Translations under genes and position numbers: made by a program | Source: Aegilops tauschii subsp. strangulata | Taxonomy: Eukaryota > Streptophyta > Magnoliopsida > Poales > Poaceae | Direction of reading: 5' to 3' | Length of the DNA: 64,000 nucleotides | Assembly (NCBI RefSeq): GCF_002575655.3 | Contig: NC_053039.3 | Coordinates: 372,845,633 to 372,909,632, forward strand | Part shown: positions 58,671 to 64,000 of the stretch, piece after piece | Layout of the letters: every line of letters starts with the position of its first letter | Numbering within the stretch: the first letter of the stretch is position 1 | Notes under the pieces: model-generated | The model's input: the letters and a program-made list of their open reading frames with translations, nothing else | Database searches by the model: none | Told to the model about the DNA's origin: nothing

Positions 58671-61600
58671 TGTAACACCCACGATGCGGCTATATCTCCC
58701 ACGTGTCGAGGCACGACTTAGAGGCATAACCGCATTGTGGTTTAGTCGCAAGAAGGGTCATCTTCACACAATCCCACGTAATGAACAAGAATGGGATAAA
58801 GAATTGGCTTACAATCGCCACTACACACAATACATAAATAAAACATACATCATTCAAGATACACACATAGGTCCGACTACGGAACCAAAAGAAAATAAGA
58901 CAACCCAACTGCTAGATCCCTGATCGTCCCAACTGGGCACCACTACTGATCAACATGAAAAGAAACATAGTAATGAACAAGATCTTCATCGAGCTCCCAC
59001 TTGAGCTCGGTTGCGTCATCTGCACTGGTATCATCGGCACCTGCAACTGTTTTGGAAGTATCTGTGAGTCACGAGGAATCAGCAATCTCACACCCGCGAG
59101 ATCAAGACTATTTAAGCTTACAGGAAGGAAAAAAAGGTAGTGAGGTGGAGCTGCAGCAAGCACTAAGCATATATGGTAGCTAACATACGCAAAGGAGAGC
59201 GAGAAGAGAAGCAACGGAACGGTCGTGAACTAGCAACGATCAAGAAGTGATCCTGAACTCCTACTTACGTCAAACATAACCCAGAAACTGTGTTCACTTC
59301 CCGGACTCCGCCGAGAAGAGACCATCACGGCTACACACGCGGTTGATGTATTTTAATTAAGTCAAGTGTCAAGTTCTCTACAACCGGACATTAACAAATT
59401 CCCATCTGCCACATAACCGCGGGCACGGCTTCCGAAAGATAATACCCTGCAGGGGTGTCCCAACTTAGCCCATCATAAGCTCTCACGGTCAACGAAGGAT
59501 AAACCTTCTCCCGGGAAGACCCGATCAGTCTCGGAATCCCGGTTTACAAGACATTTCGACAATGGTAAAACAAGACCAGCAAAGCCGCCCGATGCGCCGA
59601 CAAATCCCGATAGGAGCTGCACATATCTCGTTCTTAGGGCACACCGGATGAGCAAGACGTCGGGTTGGCATAGACCCTGGTTGCCCAGGGGGCGCCGGAC
59701 ATCGCTCGGTTTGGACCAGCACTCGAAGGAGAACTGGCCCGGTGGGGTTAAAATAAAGCTGACCCTTGAGTCTGCAGAACCCAAGGGAAAAAGGCTTAGG
59801 TAGGAAAATGGTAAAACCAAGGTTGGGCCTTGCTGGAGGAGTTTTATTCAAGACGAACTATCAAGGGGGTCCCATAAATCACCCAACCGCGTAAGGAACG
59901 CAAAATCAAGGAACATAACACCGGTATGACGGAAACTAGGGCGGCAAGAGTGGAACAAAACACCAGGCATAAGGCCGAGCCTTACACCCTTTACCAAGTA
60001 TATAGATGCATTAATTAAGATAAGAGATATTGTGATATCCCAACATAAACATAATCCAACATGGAGCAATCTTCATCTTCGCCTGCAACTAGCAACGCTA
60101 TAAGAGGGGCTGAGCAAAAGCGGTAACATAGCCAAACAACGGTTTGCTAGGAAGGGTGACAAAGGTTAGAGGTTCATGGCAATATGGGAGGCATGAAATA
60201 GCAAGTGGTAGGTAGCGCTGCATAGCAATAGAGCGAACAACTAGCAAGCAAAGATAGAAGTGATTTCGAGGGTATGGTCATCTTGCCTGAGATCCCGCAA
60301 GGAAGAAGAATGAGTCCATGAAAAAGACAAACGGATGTAGTCGAACAAATCCTCACAACTCCGGAACGAAACCGAAGCTAACGGGAGAAGCAAACCGGAA
60401 AGAAACAAACAACATAGTAAACAACCACCACATACACATGGCATGATGCACAATCAAGTATGATGCATGTCCGGTTTAATGAGCATGGCATGGCAAAGTG
60501 CAACAAACAACACTACAAATTAAGTGGAGCTCAATATGCAACGAGTTGCATATTGACGAAACACCACATTTAATTATTTAGTTCGCTCTTGTTTATGTAA
60601 CCAACAATATTAAATGTTGTTAACCATGGCAAGGGGTGAAGCATAATTAAACAACCTATCTAGGCACGTTTAAAAGAGGCCGGAAATAACAAACGACAAT
60701 ACCGGAAAATCCCCATATGTCAATTAGCAATTTAATACAAACACAATTTTAAACATTTGAATGTTGTTATCATGATGCGGATGACAATGCAAGTTTTAAG
60801 CAATCTTATGAAAATGTTGACATGGGCATGTTATGAAGCAGTTGTCACCGTGGTGGAAGAAAGGGGTGCCACGGCAACGAATCCGAAAATGGTGCCACGG
60901 CAACATATCGGTTCCGGTAGCTCGTGGAGATACCGGCGCAAAAGAGAATTGTGCGGATGTGTGAGACACGCAAGAGAATGGTGGGGTGCTCCTGGATTCC
61001 GGGCTCCCACGGTACGATGGCATGGCAACAAGGAGGAACATGGAATGACAACTCGGAAACGGTGCAACCACGAGCATCTCATGCAACACACACACATTCG
61101 TTCACGGGCGTCGTCTCGGGGTTATACCTTTGAAGCGTGCGTTTCGGAACGGAACAAGTTCGGTACGAGGTAGAGGAAGTAGTCGTTCACAAGTCGGAGA
61201 GGAAGTAGACGTTCATGTTCCGTAGATGCTCGGGGTCATGACAAGGAACTTGACGTCCGCGGGGTCTTCGCGGGTCGACGGTAGTGGTACATGTTGTCGG
61301 GGTACTTGTTGGTCCGGTCTTGGGGACGGTAGTTGTACACAAGTCGTAGAGGAACTTGATGCATCCACGCGTAGGGGTACTTGGCGATCGACGGACGTCG
61401 TGGTACTTATCGGTCCGGGTCTTGCAAATCCAAAGTGCTCATGTGCAGGGACGTCTCGGTCATTCAACGAAGAGGCCGTGTAGACGAACCGAAGTGGCAG
61501 TAGACGAGTTACACGGCCACGGCAGTCTTGAGAACTTGGAGTTTCTTGTAGTCGATCTTGTGGATGTTCCGGTGCGGCGCTTAGCGAACAAAAACAAGGC

Positions 61601-63151
61601 AGCAACAAACGTTCTTCGAGGGACTTGGCGCGTAGAGGAGGCCCGCGGGAGGAAGAGCATCTCAGGCGCGCTCGGCGTCGAACTTGCTGAAACCGGGCGC
61701 GGGAGGTCGCCGGGGTCCCGTTCCTGCCTATCCACAGCGGAGGCAGACCGACGGACTTGGGGCTCGGGCAGCAGCAAGGAGGCGATGGAGCAGAGGAGTC
61801 CACGGGGTCTGCTGTAACTGCAAGCCACCGGCAACGAGACTGGGGATGCGGCTGACGGCGTGGAGGCGCGGCAGCTCGGGGCCGAGACTTGGCCGGCAGC
61901 AGGGGAAGGGGAGGCGTCGCGACGGAGAAGGACGGCGGGGACATGCGAGCTTGGTGAGGCCGAAGCTGTGAGGCGGGGCGCGGCGCGGCAGCCATGGAGG
62001 CAAGGCAGCGCCCATGGGAGGAAGCTTGCAGAAGGGAGGAGGCACGGCGGGTCGACGACGAGCTGGAGAGGGAGCTGCAGCGGGGGTCGCGGAGAGGCAG
62101 GAAGCGCGGCGCTCGACGGAGGAGGGAGGCGAAGCAGCTCGGGGCAGCGGTGTGCACGGAGCGGTGACGGTCGCCAGAGGCGAGGACGCGGGGCGAGGCA
62201 GAGGCGACCAGCGGGGCAGGAGCAGAGCAGCAACCGCGGCGGGATTTGCGCCTCGATGAAGAGCAGCTGCAGCGAGCGGCTCCAGGAGAGGGCGTATAGG
62301 GAGTAGCTCCGGTGCGGTTCCCGTTCGACTTGGTCGCCGGTCGGCAACGCGTGGAGGAGCAGGGGGAGTGGCGGTCAGGGACGGGGCAAGGGCGCGGGGA
62401 GCTCCTCTCCCTGGCGATGAGCGTGTTGCGGGCGGCGGCGCGAGGGAAAGATTGGGCTCGGTCTCTGGCGGCTAGGGTTAGAGAGAGCGCAGCTGGGCCT
62501 TTGATCTGCGGCTACAGGATGGGCCGGCCTGGGAGGCTGGCTGGGCTCTCTCTCTTCTCTCTCCCTTAGTTCTTTGGTAGAAAAGAAATAGAGAAAAGGA
62601 AAAGAAAGAGAGGGTTAGAGAGAGAATTTGCGCATGCGGACAATTTTCCCAGACTCAAAAAAATGCGCTTGATCCAGGAAAAATAGAAGTGGCCTGATTG
62701 GACGATATAAATTCAAATGCATTTAAATTTAATTCAAATGATTTGAAGGAAGTGAGGGTTGGGAAGGTCCAAAAATGTTCGGATTTTGGTGGGGCTCCGG
62801 AATAAGATGAAAAAATATAATGCGAGGTTGGAGACCAAGAATTAAGATAACAAAGGCATTGGGATATTTGCAAGCGTGTTATGGTGAACCCCAACTAAGG
62901 GAATATTTATAATAGCTCCATAAATATTAGGAGGATATGGTATAAAGAGAAATCACCATGTGAACTCCCTCGATTTAAATGGATTGAAGATCCATGCAAT
63001 TTATTTAGTTGGGTTTTTATGCAAAGATTTAATGACATGATGGCATGATGACGTGATGCAATGCAAAAATAAAAGAGCAAGCACCAAAAGGAACACACGG
63101 CGATCACGAAAATAAGGAAGTCTTCTGAAGCATCGGTCTCGGGGCGTTACA
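58671..63151 (-). repeat. Solo LTR of a large-LTR Gypsy element, 4481 bp
   Basis: Ends are TGTAACACCC and GGGGCGTTACA (TG...CA). A perfect 5-bp duplication CCAGA flanks it (58666-58670 and 63152-63156). No internal domain is present, so it is a solo LTR left by recombination between the two LTRs. On the minus strand it starts TGTAACGCCCCGAGACC and ends GTGGGTGTTACA, which fits Triticeae Gypsy LTRs with an initiator Met-tRNA primer site. The GC-rich block at 61213-62570 yields a 314-aa ORF and overlapping frames of Arg/Pro/Ser, which I regard as chance. Confidence 0.92.
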
Positions 63152-64000
63152 CCAGAGCAACGCCGCGGTGGATATTTAAATTTACCTACCGGCAAGTAGA
63201 TAAAAAAAGGGGTGAAAACCAAATGTGGTGGCGGCCTAGCTAATCGGTCGAACTAGCCCAACTAGCTAGCCACCGTGCTTCACTGATGTACTCGGCGGGA
63301 AAGGTGGTCTTTCATGATTTGACGATTCATTTACTTGCTCCGGTGCTACGACCGAGGAGGACCCAGAAAACGCGCGGTAGGGCGTCCCACGTGAGGAAGA
63401 ATATATGCGTGCACCACCCGGGAGGACCCCGAAACCGTGCAGTAGGGTGTGCCACGTCTCGGCACAGAGGAAAAATGTGCATGTAAAAATATACTGTATC
63501 AGACGTAGTACCTATGGTTCGACCTCGGGACCCAGCCAGTCGGTCGAAAACACCCCACTAGCCACACAGCTTCATCATGCAAACGTGGCACGGAGGATAG
63601 ATGTGGTTAGCTCCGTCTCGAACAGCCACAACGTCTCTTGTTCTAGGCAATCCTTCTATTTTCCAAGCTTTTTTTAGTTGTAATAACACCACGGCAAGCT
63701 AGCGCCACTCTTCGTGTGTGCCCGTGCAAAGGTTAGACGATGGAGAGAAGAGAGATTGAGATCGCAGACCTGGGACCCACCAGTAAGTGAGACAACGGTC
63801 ATGCACGTGTTGATGAGGCACTCCCTCTACTGTACTCAACGCAAGTACTGTATAAAATCAAGTTATGGGACAAAGCCAACAACCGTTCGTTTTTTCAGGC
63901 TATCGACTTACGCTTTGTAGTCCAGGTTGCCAGTTCGAATCTCGTCTTTCAGATTTGTTAGTTTTAGGTCCAAATTTGATTAATGACAAGTGGGACCCCC
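63152..64000. other. Continuation of CACTA interior, no gene seen
   Basis: Begins with the right CCAGA. Contains a near repeat, 'GAGGACCCAGAAAACGCGCGGTAGGGCG' (here 63356-63383) and 'GAGGACCCCGAAACCGTGCAGTAGGGTG' (63422-63449), each followed by 'TCCCACGT' or 'TGCCACGT'. GTGGGACC words at the end resemble those near 51740. No domain seen. Confidence 0.5.

Larger units (their letters stand above)
48397..64000. mobile_element. CACTA transposon, one terminus and probable interior; other end not seen
   Basis: The sequence CACTACAAAGAAAAGACAC at 48397 starts exactly where the Copia gag is broken. CACTACAA is the usual terminal motif of grass CACTA elements, which also make 3-bp duplications (TTG at 48394-48396 would be the left one). 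The next 250 bp contain repeated 'TATGACA' and 'TTGGGCC' words typical of subterminal regions. No matching inverted terminus was found, so the extent to 64000 is an inference. No CACTA transposase ORF is seen. Confidence 0.6.

Noticed and set aside
61213..62157. A 314-aa minus-strand ORF and overlapping GC-rich frames
   Set aside because: It lies inside the solo LTR, is rich in Arg, Pro and Ser, has open frames on both strands at once and shows no domain. GC-rich LTR blocks of this kind give long chance ORFs.

Overview
The window is almost entirely transposable elements from a large grass genome. The strongest clues to the organism (Triticeae: wheat, Aegilops or barley type) are Ty3/Gypsy elements nested inside one another, a CACTA transposon start, a Stowaway MITE with TA duplications and an Angela/BARE-like Copia gag start. 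I see no ordinary single-copy housekeeping gene, no rRNA or tRNA gene and no CRISPR array. Family names come from recalled features, not from a database search.

Layout. Positions 1-3912 hold an inverted, broken copy of a large-LTR Gypsy element. Positions 3913-6795 hold two minus-strand LTRs of another Gypsy element, separated by little more than a primer-binding site. Positions 7282-13560 hold a chromodomain-type (Tekay/Del-like) Gypsy element whose gag-pol is broken by stops and frameshifts. Its 3' LTR is split by a complete LARD-like element (13561-25865, LTRs of 4141 bp each, duplication TTTGG) and resumes at 25871. A Tat/Retand-type element (element A, 27332-37209, duplication ACGAT) follows. 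Next come an inverted LTR fragment (37210-38029), an unclassified repeat-rich stretch, and a second Tat-type element (element B, 38603-47020, duplication GAGCC). A Copia gag start is cut at 48396 by a CACTA terminus, and the rest of the window looks like CACTA interior. That interior contains tandem repeats, gene-like units on the minus strand (52779-58386), a MITE, and a 4481-bp solo LTR (58671-63151, duplication CCAGA).

How the parts work together. The two Tat elements have the plant Tat layout: gag, protease, RT, RNase H, a second RNase H and integrase, then a long 3' region with antisense information. In element A the antisense strand carries a spliced Transposase_28-type gene. In element B the antisense strand carries an intact 257-aa ORF with an AT-hook and a B3-like DNA-binding domain, plus its own TATA box. 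The CACTA interior independently carries two broken paralogous units, each with a CxxC ribbon and two B3-like modules. It also has a split gene with one premature stop and an intact 202-aa coiled-coil ORF.

The most interesting signals are these B3-type genes carried by two unrelated transposon classes, and a LARD-like element that inserted recently although its pol region was already dead at the family level.
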